Shown: piece by piece, positions 9,291 through 17,169 of the stretch
Numbering within the stretch: the stretch's first letter is position 1
How the letters are laid out: each line of letters starts with the position of its first letter
Source of the DNA: VXNE01 sp964518405
Lineage (GTDB): Bacteria; Pseudomonadota; Gammaproteobacteria; Pseudomonadales; Azotimanducaceae
Direction: 5' to 3'
DNA length: 64,000 bases
NCBI GenBank assembly: GCA_964518405.1
Contig: CAZFGB010000216.1
Location: 1 to 64,000 of the forward strand
Program-made: the position numbers and the translations under genes
The notes under the pieces: generated by a model
The model's input: only the letters and a program-made list of their open reading frames with translations
What the model was told of the DNA's origin: nothing
Database searches by the model: none

Positions 9291-9466
9291 ATTTCGTTCC
9301 TCTAAATGTACATCAAGGCCCCGCAAGGATCGCGGAACTTGTCAAGATAGTTGCCCAGCCTAGCTGCCGTGTCAATACATAAGCGTGTTAATGTCAATAG
9401 CAAATCACACCGTGCGAAAACTCGGCCGTCAGTTCAACGGCGGCGTCGGCGTTGATATCATGGGCC

Positions 9467-9900
9467 ATGGCGCACATATCAGGTGAAGATCGTTCGCAGC
9501 TTCTGCTTCTTCCGGACGCTGTTGACGACTACGTGGGCCCGGACAATCCGGTTCGTTTTCATAGACGCGTCTGTGGATGGGCTCGATTTGATCATCGCGG
9601 GGTTCAAGCGCGTTAGGGCCAAGAGCACGACGTCCCGGCTACGACCCCGCGGATCTCCTCAAGCTGTACATCTACGGAACTATCTGAACCGCATCCGCTC
9701 GAGCCGTCGCCTGGAGGTCGAGACACACCGCAATCTTGAAGTGATCTGGCTGCTGCGCCGGCTTGGGCCGGACTTCAAGACGATCTCGGACTTCCGGCGC
9801 GACAACCGGGACGCGTTCCGGTAGGTGTTCCGCGACCTCGTTCGGCTTTGCCGCGAATTCGACCTTTACGGGCGCGAGCTGGTGGCGGTCGACGGCACCC
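9467..9900 (+). pseudogene. IS1182-family transposase N-terminal relic
   Basis: Read with corrections, the stretch gives the standard IS1182 transposase opening (MAHISGEDRSQLLLLPDAVD, then YVGPDNPVRF), then IDASVDGLDLIIAG, then NYLNRIRSSRRLEVETHRN and LEVIWLLRRLGPDFKTISDF, and after a stop FRDLVRLCREFDLYGRELV and AVDGT. An extra T near 9562 shifts the frame. A two-base loss near 9630 and a compensating two-base gain near 9683 garble about 20 residues. A TAG follows at about 9823. The element is cut after AVDGT, before the catalytic domain is complete, and runs directly into MFS-derived sequence. No inverted terminal repeat was identified. Confidence 0.85.
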
Positions 9901-10830
9901 GCCGGCATCATGCGATGGGCTTCGACAGTCGGCGCATCACTCCTGAGCATGGTTCTTGCACCGGTGCTCGTGGAGACCCAAGGCGACTTGCCCATGGTGT
10001 TCCTCTGGCTCGGCATCATCTTTGCCTGCATCCTGATCCCCATCAGCCTGTTGATTCGTGACCCACCGCCTGGTTTTCGATCCAACGAAGTCCGCTTCCA
10101 CTGAAGAAGCCACGGCCTTGGTTGCGCAACCTGATCCGGAACCGGTGCCGCCAGTTAGGGCCTGTCTGGCATCGCCGGAATTCGCCATCATGTGGATCGT
10201 ATTCTTCTTCAACATCGCCGCGGGCATCTCGGTCATCAGTTTCTAGTCTAGTCGCCGCTGTTGCAGGATGTCTGGGGGCTGGCCGATCCATCGCTGGAGC
10301 CGGAAGTGCTTGCCGAGTACGGGGCTACGCTCATCGCCGTCACTTCGCTCTGCAACGGCGTAGGGCGTCTGTTGTGGGGATTGCTATCTGACCGTATCGG
10401 CCGCGTGCGTGTATTCCAGATACTCCTCGGCAGCCAGGTGGTCGTGTTCGGCATCCTGATGACCGAAACCAATCCCTGGATCTTCTCGATCCTCGTCTGC
10501 TACATCCTGCTCTGCTTCGGCGGCGGCTTCGCCACCATGCCCTCGTTCGTCACGGACGTGTTCGGGACCGAGCGGATGTCCGCGATCTACGGCACCATCC
10601 TTACGGCCTGGTCGGCTGCGGGCGTCTTCGGCCCGCTATATGTGGGGTACCTGAAGGACCAGTACCCCGACCGCGCGGTCACCTACTGCTTCCTGATCGG
10701 CGTGGTGATGCTCGTGTTTGGCTATATCTTCACCTTCCTCCTGCGCGACGACCGCATCCAGGTATCCCGGCCGACGGTGGAGGGGACCCTGCGCGAGTTC
10801 GACATCGAACCGCGCCCGCGCGCGGCCTGA
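9901..10830 (+). pseudogene. Truncated, frameshifted duplicate of the OFA-family MFS gene
   Basis: This copies the second two-thirds of the MFS gene at 6371-7711 (homology begins at the equivalent of about 6789). Nearly identical protein segments include GDLPMVFLWLGIIFACILIP and GGGFATMPSFVTDVFG. The first about 140 codons are missing, replaced by the IS1182 relic. One extra T near 10075 shifts the frame. A five-base insertion near 10245, giving CTAGTCTAG, adds a stop and restores the frame, and the rest reads through to the same GIEPRPRAA-like end (here DIEPRPRAA). It cannot make a working transporter. Confidence 0.93.
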
Positions 10831-10839
10831 GGTCGAGCC

Positions 10840-10999
10840 CAAGGCACAGGACCTATCGGCGTCGGCATGGCGCTCTCCGCCTTGATCGCCTCCGCCGCCA
10901 TCAGGCGGTCGACGTGCGCCCGGCCACCTTGCGGCTCGAAATCTCAGCGGCACGGATCAATGCGCCGGCGGGTCGCCTCCACAGTTCGCTCACTCCCAT
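10840..10999 (-). pseudogene. Amidase N-terminal remnant
   Basis: Downstream of the intact hydrolase gene, on the same strand, a GGAAGGAG site precedes an ATG at 10999 that opens MGVSELWRRPAGALIRAAEI then SSRKVAGR. This resembles the N-terminus of amidase-signature enzymes (ELIRxxEISSREVV). It stops after about 32 codons. In the neighbouring frame a tail RLMAAEAIKAESAMPTPIGP follows, and nearly the same tail (RLVAAEVIEAESAMPTPIDP) is found on the minus strand behind the first cassette at about 7712-7800. The conserved tail therefore predates the duplication. Assignment to amidases is an inference from a short match. Confidence 0.45.
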
Positions 11000-11086
11000 C
11001 TCCTTCCGCTTCAAGGAGCATCCTGCGCTTGGCGAAGATGGTGAACATGGCTACCGGCGGATCGGTCATCCACCCCGCGGAGTCTG

Positions 11087-12007
11087 TCAGCGGGTGACCT
11101 CCACGTCGCGGATATGGGCGGTGACGGCTGCGACAATTTCGCCGATCGCGGGCTCGGATAGGTCGTGTCCCAGCTTCTCGATCTCGAGGCAGGTGGCGCC
11201 CGGAATGGCGGCGGCGGTGTCGCGTCCGGCCTCCGGCGGAACCAGGGGATCGGCATCCCCGTGTATCACCAGCGTCGGCACCGCGAGTCTGTTCAGGTCC
11301 GCGCGCCGATCGCCGTCCGCAAGAATGGCGGCAAGTTGGCGGAGCATGCCGTCCGGCCGGTAGGCGCGGTCGATGGCGCGGCGGGCGAAACGCGCCCCAC
11401 CCACTTTTTCCGAGTCGAAATGCGGCCCCGCGAAGACCTGCCACGTCTTGATGCTCAAGGAAACGGCCGCCTCGGCATCTTCCGCCGCCGATGACGAAAT
11501 CAGCGACCCAACGGCCTCCTCGCTCGGCGGCGGCAATTCCGGATTCCCGGTGGAAGACATGATCGAAGTCAGGCTGTACACGCGGTGCGGATGCTCGATC
11601 GCCATGCGCTGGCCGATCATGCCCCCCATCGACACGCCGATGACATGGGCGCCTCCCTGGCCGATGTGATCGAGCAGGTCGACCGCATCTCGAGCCATGT
11701 CCGAGAGCGAGTACGCGGGGGCAAGGTCTCCCGGATCGTCGCGTGCCGCCAGCAGCGACATCAGGGAAGGCGGAGGCGCGTCGGACCCGTGGGACAGGCC
11801 CGAATCCCGGTTGTCGAAGGTCACCGCGCACAGGCCGGCGGCTACCACGCCTTCTATAAGCGATTCCGGCCAATGCACGACCTGGCATCCCAAGCCCTGG
11901 ATGAACAGCACGCGGGGATCGGCGCGCGAACCCGAATGTTCGAAGTAGATTTCGCCGCTCTTTGCCGTGAACCTTGCCATGGCGGCCCGAAACTCTCCCG
12001 TGGACAT
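11087..12007 (-). CDS. Alpha/beta-fold hydrolase
   Basis: This is a 306-residue alpha/beta hydrolase. The nucleophile elbow is GVSMGGMIGQ (about residues 143-152), the acid lies in HGDADPLVPPE and the histidine in KLGHDLSE, giving a full Ser-Asp-His set. The segment CAVTFDNRDSGLSHGSD is the oxyanion-side loop typical of carboxyl-ester or C-C hydrolases of this fold. The ATG at 12007 lacks a strong ribosome-binding site; an in-frame ATG nine codons later (MARFTAKSG) is an alternative. The protein is cytoplasmic, with no signal peptide. It is the intact partner of the relic at 7735-8255. Substrate unknown. Confidence 0.9.
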   Translation of the reverse strand: MSTGEFRAAMARFTAKSGEIYFEHSGSRADPRVLFIQGLGCQVVHWPESLIEGVVAAGLCAVTFDNRDSGLSHGSDAPPPSLMSLLAARDDPGDLAPAYSLSDMARDAVDLLDHIGQGGAHVIGVSMGGMIGQRMAIEHPHRVYSLTSIMSSTGNPELPPPSEEAVGSLISSSAAEDAEAAVSLSIKTWQVFAGPHFDSEKVGGARFARRAIDRAYRPDGMLRQLAAILADGDRRADLNRLAVPTLVIHGDADPLVPPEAGRDTAAAIPGATCLEIEKLGHDLSEPAIGEIVAAVTAHIRDVEVTR

Positions 12008-12226
12008 TTGAGGTGGCGGGCGAATCTTAGCGTATAGCCGCGAGCCGCGCCGACTTCAGACCGGCGCCCGCCCGCGAACCGTTTCCGGCATGCCCCTCAA
12101 GGCGATTCAAACAGTCCCCGGTCAAGCGCGGGGCGCCGGATTCGACGCAAGCAGGACCGCCCCTTACCATGGCTCGACTCCAACTGCGGAACCATGATCG
12201 CGCATCCCGCGAAACGGCAAGATCGA

Positions 12227-13012
12227 TCAGGATCGAAACAGGTTGTCCGCCAGGAATTCCCCGACCAGGGCGTTGGGGACGGCCTCGAACGCCGGTTCAA
12301 CCACCGGCGGATCCGCCAACGGAATCCACTTGAAGCTCTCGGCGACAACGTAGAACGGCGTACCCGCATGGTGCGCCGCCTCCGCCAGAGCAACGGTGCC
12401 GACCTTGTTCACGAAGGAATGCGCCCCGACGGCGTCGGCGCCCACCAGCAATGCCCCCGCCCGGCTGACCTGTCGAACGGCATCCGCATCGCTCACGCAA
12501 CGCGCTCCGATCTCAGCGGCCAACCTACGGCCCTCTCCACCCGGTTCGGAGGCGCCAACGATCACCCGATCCGGTGCCACGGCAGCAAGCAGTCGCCCAA
12601 TCGTGGAGGAGGCACTGTGCGTCACGATCGGGCCTGAAATGCCGGACAGGCGAGCGCGTCCCAGTTGAATCGTCTGCGCCAATGCCGCATCGGCGCGGGC
12701 CAGGACGCGGTCGCAGTGCCGTATGGCCGTTTTCCGCACCTGCCCACATTCGACTGCCGGCATGCTGCCCATCCAGTGCCTCAACAGGCTACCGATCGCG
12801 CCGATGCCCGGCCGCGCGCGTTCAAGCGTTCGCGCCCAATCCAACAACGACTCGATATCGGCCCCTTCCGCGGTTTCGATATGCGCGCGCAATCCGCGCA
12901 GCGCCTGCCTGGCCAAAGTTCCCGCGCCATCCACCGTATTGCCCGCAAGTTCCCGCCCGAGTCTGTCGGGGAAAGATTCAGTGCCGTTCACAGCGAACCA
13001 CGCTCCTTCCAC
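12227..13012 (-). CDS. IF-2B (eIF2B-alpha/MtnA superfamily) protein
   Basis: This is a 261-residue protein of the eIF2B-alpha/methylthioribose-1-phosphate isomerase/ribose-1,5-bisphosphate isomerase superfamily. The diagnostic part is GALLVGADAVGAHSFVNKVG then TVALAEAAHHAGTPFYVVAE near the C-terminus. The N-terminal half is the helical domain of these proteins. The start is uncertain. The frame is open from a TTG at 13045, but the GTG at 13012 has the strong site GGAGGGGG eight bases upstream and is preferred. Family members isomerise phosphorylated sugars; bacterial stand-alone forms like this one lack a firm function. No methionine-salvage or sugar-phosphate genes are nearby. Confidence 0.82.
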   Translation of the reverse strand: MEGAWFAVNGTESFPDRLGRELAGNTVDGAGTLARQALRGLRAHIETAEGADIESLLDWARTLERARPGIGAIGSLLRHWMGSMPAVECGQVRKTAIRHCDRVLARADAALAQTIQLGRARLSGISGPIVTHSASSTIGRLLAAVAPDRVIVGASEPGGEGRRLAAEIGARCVSDADAVRQVSRAGALLVGADAVGAHSFVNKVGTVALAEAAHHAGTPFYVVAESFKWIPLADPPVVEPAFEAVPNALVGEFLADNLFRS

Positions 13013-13054
13013 GGCAGCAACCCCCCCTCCGTGAATCCCCTTCAAATCTACGAC

Positions 13055-13354
13055 TTACGGCCAATTTCGTCTCTGCTGGCCGCAATACTGGGATACGACC
13101 GATGGCCGCCCGTGGCCGAGTTCCCTAGAGATCATCAGCCGCACCCGATCGTCCACGATCCGATGGCCCCGGTCCGCGTAACGCGGCTGGAACTTCATCG
13201 CCTCCTCCCGGCGCAGTCCGAGCTGATCCTGCAGGCGCAGCGACATCCTCACGTGCGCGTCGGTGATCTTCGCCAGCTTCTCCGGGTCGAGCGGCCGGCT
13301 CGCCATCCCATTCTTTTGGGCGACCAGCGTAACCCCGGCCGTCGCAATCTCCAT
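13055..13354 (-). pseudogene. Phage-type integrase remnant (internal deletion)
   Basis: The 99-codon frame reads LAKITDAHVRMSLRLQDQLG then LRREEAMKFQPRYADRGHRI. This matches the front of the catalytic region of Integrase_1-type tyrosine recombinases, including the RREE stretch. It then jumps directly to RVRLMISRELGHGRPSV and SQY, which resembles the C-terminal helix with the HxxR-like and tyrosine segment (usually ISRELGHxRxxVTxxYLG). The middle of the enzyme is missing, so this is a deletion derivative. It supports a former mobile element at this spot, next to an orphan antitoxin and a toxin relic. Confidence 0.7.
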
Positions 13355-13404
13355 TTTGCGTCATCGTGCTCGAACCGTCCTGTTGGCCGAGGGCTTGACC
13401 GTGG

Positions 13405-13722
13405 TCACGCCACCGCGCCCAAACCGTTCTTCTCGACCAGCGTAAGCAGCTTCAACGAAGCGCCCCTCGGGCGCTTCTCGCCACGCTCCCACTGGCTCAC
13501 CAAGCCGGTCGTCACGTTGAGGTAACGCGCGAACACCGCTTGGCTCGCGTTTTCCCGATGCCGAAGCGCACGAATATCCTCCGGCTTCATGTCCTCCACG
13601 GGCGTCAGACACATCTCGTCGAACGCCCGCATGGTCCGCTTCGACATCAGTCCCGCTTCGGCCAGACCGAACGCGGCCTCGTGAGCCGCCGCCATCGCTT
13701 CACTCTTGTACTGCTTCGCCAT
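13405..13722 (-). CDS. HTH antitoxin (HigA/NadS-like)
   Basis: This is a 105-residue Xre-type helix-turn-helix protein. The C-terminal half has the repressor helix pair ASQAVFARYLNVTTGLVSQW followed by ERGEKRPRG, and the N-terminal half (MSKRTMRAFDEMCLTPVEDM) is typical of HigA/NadS antitoxins that bind a RelE-fold toxin encoded just upstream. Only the last part of that toxin remains (13700-13850), overlapping the antitoxin start by 23 bases. The antitoxin is thus an orphan, and may still act as a repressor. Confidence 0.82.
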   Translation of the reverse strand: MAKQYKSEAMAAAHEAAFGLAEAGLMSKRTMRAFDEMCLTPVEDMKPEDIRALRHRENASQAVFARYLNVTTGLVSQWERGEKRPRGASLKLLTLVEKNGLGAVA

Positions 13723-13850
13723 TGCTCTTCACCTCGATGATCGCTCCAACTGACTGCGCCGCTTTCAGGCCCGCCTGGTCCAGCGCAAGATACCTGTCGG
13801 CCAGCAATCGAAATGCCGCCAACTCGTCAGGTTGGCCGCACACCGCGTCA
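13700..13850 (-). pseudogene. RelE/HigB-type toxin, C-terminal relic
   Basis: The minus strand encodes QPDELAAFRLLADRYLALDQ, AGLKAAQSVGAIIEVKSNG and a stop at 13700-13702. This is the usual C-terminus of RelE-fold toxins paired with NadS/HigA antitoxins. The reading frame is broken where repeat element copy I begins (13845), so the catalytic N-terminal portion is gone. The overlap with the antitoxin start keeps the original operon layout. Confidence 0.65.
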
Positions 13851-13911
13851 GCGGTCGGGGAAGCCGCTTATCTTGCGAGGGACACCCTCTCGCTCCGGGG
13901 CTGAAGGGTCC
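13845..13911 (+). repeat. Intergenic repeat element, copy I
   Basis: This shares GCGTCAGCGGTCGGGGAAG with the copy at 14966-15049 and the hairpin-bearing TTGCGAGGGACACCCTC segment with the copy at 44304-44446, and ends GGGGCTGAAGGGTCC. The copy lies against the truncated end of a toxin relic. Confidence 0.8.
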
Positions 13912-14012
13912 GTCGGAAGAATTGGACAGGATGCACGCCTCTGTTTCCATCCCTCAAGCAGGCGGATAGTATTTCGGCGGGCTTCAATCGCGCAGAAGAG
14001 GAAGGAAACGTC

Positions 14013-14948
14013 ATGGGCTACAACAACATCATCTACGAGACCGACGATCGGCTGGCGTTCGTCACGCTGAACCGGCCGGAGAAGCTGAACGCGCTGAGCC
14101 ATGCCCTGCGCGGGGAGGTGTACGACGCGATGCGCGAAGCCGAGGCGGATCCCGCCATCGGCGTCATCATCCTCAAGGGAGCCGGACGTGCCTTCTCCGC
14201 AGGCTATGACCTGACGCCGAATCCGAACGAGCAGAGCGACTACGTGAGCGATCGGTCCGGCATGCCGGATACCGGCTCCACGCATCCGCAACACTACGAC
14301 TGGTCGCGGCATGCGTTGATGGGCCACTGGCTGATCTGGGAACTCGCCAAGCCGGTGATCGCGCAGGTCCACGGCTGGTGTCTCGCAGGCGCCACCGAAC
14401 TCGCATCCATGTGCGACATGCGCATGGTGGCGGACGACGCCCGCGTCGGCTATCCGCCCGTTCGCGCGCAGGGCACCATGGACATGATGTGGGCGCCCTG
14501 GTTCATGAAGCCCGGCAAGGCCCGGGCCTTCGCCTATACCGGCGACTGGTACAGCGGAGAAGAGATGGAGGACTTCGGCTGGGCGACCTACGCCAAGCCG
14601 AAGGACGAGTTGGAAGAGTTCACCATCCGGTTCGCTCGCCGCCTCGGCCACATCGACAACGACCAGTTGAACTACAACAAGCGCGCCGTCAACCGGCAAT
14701 ACGAGATCATGGGCATACGCACCGGCCTGATGTCCGGTACCGACGTGGAAGCGATGTCCAAGCACCGTACCGCCGCCGGGGAGTTCGGTCGCCGCGTGCG
14801 CGAAGATGGCCTGAAGTCCGCGCTGGAGTGGCGCGACGGGCCGTTCGGCGACTTCCGTGGGGAATACGCCACGGCGCCGAGGAACCGGGCGATTGCCGGC
14901 ACGGACGGCACCAAGGCCGAACCCGGCGACGCCGACTACAGCCGGTGA
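14013..14948 (+). CDS. Enoyl-CoA hydratase/isomerase family protein
   Basis: This is a 311-residue crotonase-fold protein. It has the first oxyanion strand GAGRAFSAGYDLTPNP (about residues 52-67) and the second oxyanion helix AQVHGWCLAGATELASMCDM (about residues 115-134). The opening IIYETDDRLAFVTLNRPEKL is standard. The C-terminal part is longer than in a 260-residue hydratase and resembles that of the second crotonase at 42242-43147 (GIRTG, EWRDGPF). The start ATG at 14013 is preceded by GAGGAAGGAAACGTC. It probably acts on an acyl-CoA in beta-oxidation-like degradation; exact chemistry unknown. Confidence 0.9.
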   Translation: MGYNNIIYETDDRLAFVTLNRPEKLNALSHALRGEVYDAMREAEADPAIGVIILKGAGRAFSAGYDLTPNPNEQSDYVSDRSGMPDTGSTHPQHYDWSRHALMGHWLIWELAKPVIAQVHGWCLAGATELASMCDMRMVADDARVGYPPVRAQGTMDMMWAPWFMKPGKARAFAYTGDWYSGEEMEDFGWATYAKPKDELEEFTIRFARRLGHIDNDQLNYNKRAVNRQYEIMGIRTGLMSGTDVEAMSKHRTAAGEFGRRVREDGLKSALEWRDGPFGDFRGEYATAPRNRAIAGTDGTKAEPGDADYSR

Positions 14949-14965
14949 CGCCAAGCTTGCATGGA

Positions 14966-15049
14966 AGTACGCTGCCAGCGACGGGGAGCGTCCCACCACT
15001 TTCCTGCGGCGTCAGCGGTCGGGGAAGTTCCCCCGGCTGAAGGCTCCTT
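14966..15049 (+). repeat. Intergenic repeat element, copy II
   Basis: This starts about 18 bases after the enoyl-CoA hydratase stop. It contains GACGGGGAGCGTC, GCGTCAGCGGTCGGGGAAG and GGCTGAAGGCTCCTTG. The centre GGGGAAGTTCCCC forms a perfect short palindrome. The layout matches copy III (44304-44446) and suggests a hairpin-forming, terminator-like element. Confidence 0.82.
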
Positions 15050-15061
15050 GACCTGTGAAGT

Positions 15062-15463
15062 TCATGATCCTTCCAATTCGAAGAGAGGGATACCCATGGC
15101 GCGGGCGACAGAAACCATCCGCTGGTCGTAGCTGGCAAGCGAGACCGCCTGCCCGTGGTCGAGCAAGTACGCGCATGACGCCAAATGCAGCGCATCGAGC
15201 GTCCGCACCCGGATAGGGCCGGGAAAGGGTTCCAGCGCCCGCGCGAGCACCGACGGGACAAGCTCCAGCATCGCAATTCGCCCGATCAGCGAGCGGGTGG
15301 ACTCTCCGTGGGACTCGGCGAGCCCACGCGCGTGCAGCGGCGTCCATAGCTCGTATTCAAGCAGCCGACTGGAAACCAGCGTTTCGCGCCAGATCGAACC
15401 CGGCGGGCGTCGATCTTCGGCCAAGAGATGCGCGAGCGCGACGGATGTGTCGAGGTAGATCAC
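15062..15463 (-). CDS. vapC: PIN-domain toxin (VapC type)
   Basis: This is a 133-residue PIN-domain ribonuclease. It opens MIYLDTSVALAHLLAED with the first acidic residue (D5), has a mid acidic residue in LEYELWTP, and D-L-HLA at RVRTLDALHLASCAYL with the last acidic cluster in LASYDQRM. VapC toxins cleave RNA and are neutralised by the antitoxin encoded upstream. The start ATG overlaps the antitoxin stop by four bases (ATGA), so translation is coupled. Confidence 0.9.
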   Translation of the reverse strand: MIYLDTSVALAHLLAEDRRPPGSIWRETLVSSRLLEYELWTPLHARGLAESHGESTRSLIGRIAMLELVPSVLARALEPFPGPIRVRTLDALHLASCAYLLDHGQAVSLASYDQRMVSVARAMGIPLFELEGS

Positions 15464-15750
15464 CGGTCGAGCCGATTTTCATCGAGTTCCTCGAGAATCT
15501 CGTCCAGACGGGCGACCGGCGCCGGGGTCGGCGGTGGCCCGGAAGCAGCCAGCGGCGGCGTCAGCACACCGGATCGCACCGCTTCGGCCAGGAACGCGTC
15601 GGCGAGCATGGGACTTCGTGTCGGCCTCAATGGACCGAGTTCCGCCACTACCCGGTCGCGGTCCGTCACCAGGATCGTTTCGCCGGACGCGGCCAATCGC
15701 ACGTATTCGCTCAACCGGCTGTTCAGCATCTTGATTCCGACGGACCTCAT
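15460..15750 (-). CDS. vapB: Phd/VapB-type antitoxin
   Basis: This is a 96-residue antitoxin with the Phd/YefM-like DNA-binding start (MRSVGIKMLNSRLSEYVRLA then ASGETILVTDRDRVVAEL) and a Pro/Ala-rich, acidic toxin-binding tail. The ATG at 15750 is chosen over an in-frame TTG at 15759 because a promoter with its -10 box at 15763-15758 lies directly upstream, so the TTG would not be transcribed. The predicted transcript begins at or one base before the ATG, i.e. it would be leaderless. Autorepression is suggested by the inverted repeat in the promoter. Confidence 0.88.
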   Translation of the reverse strand: MRSVGIKMLNSRLSEYVRLAASGETILVTDRDRVVAELGPLRPTRSPMLADAFLAEAVRSGVLTPPLAASGPPPTPAPVARLDEILEELDENRLDR

Positions 15751-15757
15751 GCGAACC

Positions 15758-15786
15758 AAGGTAGCGACTGGTTGCTACCTTGTCAA
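15758..15786 (-). promoter_or_regulatory. vapBC promoter with embedded operator
   Basis: On the minus strand, TTGACA (15786-15781), a 17-base spacer and TACCTT (15763-15758) form a sigma70-like promoter. A perfect 8-base inverted repeat AAGGTAGC...GCTACCTT (15758-15765 and 15774-15781) fills the spacer and covers the -10 box, as expected for an antitoxin operator. The antitoxin ATG starts 7 bases after the -10 box. Confidence 0.68.
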
Positions 15787-15829
15787 TCGCATCTCTTCTT
15801 GCGTCTCTTCTTGCGCGACCGACGTTCGA

Positions 15830-17014
15830 TCAGATGTACTCCCGAAGCTTGAAGCCGTCGACAGCCAACATGTTCTTCGTAACAGGATGGCTCTGCCGCG
15901 TTCGGCAAAGCACCATCACGGGCCAACGAGTCCGGGGCAACAGCCCGTGGACGGCAATCGCTTGTTGGAAGTCTTTTGCGGCGGGAATCTCTTTCCACTT
16001 GCTCTCGGCGAGGGACAGATGGCCGTCGCGTTCGATTACGAAGTCCACTTCTCGCGATTGATCCCGATAGAACCACACCGATGCTTCGGGCGCTTCAATG
16101 CTCAGGTACTTGCGCAATTCCCCATAGAGAAAGGTCTCCCAGATCGCTCCCATCAGGTAGGTCTGGGTGACGACGTGCCGATTGAGACCCAGGAGAAAGC
16201 ACAACAGCCCCACGTCGTTGAAATACAGTTTGGGTGTCTTCACCAGGCGCTTGCCGACATTGGCGAAGTACGGCTCCAGGATCGTGATCTGATTGGTGGC
16301 TTCCAGCACCCCCAGCCATTCGTTGATGGTCTTCGTGCTGACGCCGACTTCCTTTGCAAGTTCAGTCTTGTTCAGAAGCTGACCGCTGCGCACGGCAGCC
16401 GCGCGCATGAACCGATCAAAATCCCGGAGTGAGCTGACGTTGAGTACCTGGCGCACATCCCGTTCGAGATAGGTGGCTTGGTAGCCGCCGAAGAAATCGG
16501 CCGGCCTTAGCGCCAAGTCCTTCCAAAGCTGAGGCATGAACCCGCGAACAAGCACTTCGGCGATACCTGCCGTGGTTTCCCGCTCTGCAAAGACCTCGCC
16601 GAGTTCATGAATGGCGAGGGCCTCAAGTTCCAGGACGCCGCATCGGCCGGCAAGAGAGTCCGACACTCCGCGCATGAGACTGAGCTTCTGCGAACCCGTC
16701 AGGATGTAACGGCCATTGGCGTTGCGGTTGCGGTCGATCTCGACCTTCAGGTAACGAAACAGCTTGGGCGCATATTGCACCTCATCGACAAGGAGCGGCG
16801 GCGGATGGCGCGTGAGGAAGGTCTGCGGGTCTTCTTCCGCAAGCTGTGCTTCTGCGGGCAAGTCGAGGCTGACATACCGATAATCAGGAAACAGCTTGGT
16901 CAGCAGCGTTGTCTTGCCCGTCTGACGCGCTCCTGTGACCACTACGGCGGGAAAGTGCCGCGCCAGCCGAAGGACGGAACCGGCGATGTCTCTCGGGAAT
17001 TCGTACTCTGACAA
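15830..17014 (-). CDS. AAA ATPase with DUF4143 domain
   Basis: This is a 394-residue ATP-binding protein of the AAA_14/DUF4143 family. The Walker A is VTGARQTGKTTLL (about residues 26-38), the Walker B PPLLVDEVQY (about 72-81) and the sensor region GRYILTGSQK. The C-terminal DUF4143 part ends with VWFYRDQSREVDFVIERDGH then LSLAESKW, a PD-(D/E)xK-like pattern. Such proteins are common in accessory DNA and their role is not settled; ATP-dependent nucleic-acid or regulatory functions are suspected. It stands alone next to vapBC. Confidence 0.88.
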   Translation of the reverse strand: MSEYEFPRDIAGSVLRLARHFPAVVVTGARQTGKTTLLTKLFPDYRYVSLDLPAEAQLAEEDPQTFLTRHPPPLLVDEVQYAPKLFRYLKVEIDRNRNANGRYILTGSQKLSLMRGVSDSLAGRCGVLELEALAIHELGEVFAERETTAGIAEVLVRGFMPQLWKDLALRPADFFGGYQATYLERDVRQVLNVSSLRDFDRFMRAAAVRSGQLLNKTELAKEVGVSTKTINEWLGVLEATNQITILEPYFANVGKRLVKTPKLYFNDVGLLCFLLGLNRHVVTQTYLMGAIWETFLYGELRKYLSIEAPEASVWFYRDQSREVDFVIERDGHLSLAESKWKEIPAAKDFQQAIAVHGLLPRTRWPVMVLCRTRQSHPVTKNMLAVDGFKLREYI

Positions 17015-17133
17015 ATCGGGAAGTTATAGTTCGGATATGTTTGTACAACGATAGCGTTTCTGTTGACCAATTGCCACACCTTGACGACCTGAACGGGCAA
17101 AGACAAGCGCCACAACGGGGATTCGTTCGCAAC

Positions 17134-17166
17134 AGGAGCCTTCAGCCGGGGAGCTTCCTTGACGAT
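17134..17166 (-). repeat. Intergenic repeat element, copy IV (inverted)
   Basis: In minus-strand sense this reads GGAAGCTCCCCGGCTGAAGG then CTCCT, matching the right half of copy II. It begins within a few bases of the mobA stop and has the same orientation relative to its upstream gene as copies II and III. Confidence 0.7.
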
Positions 17167-17169
17167 GCG

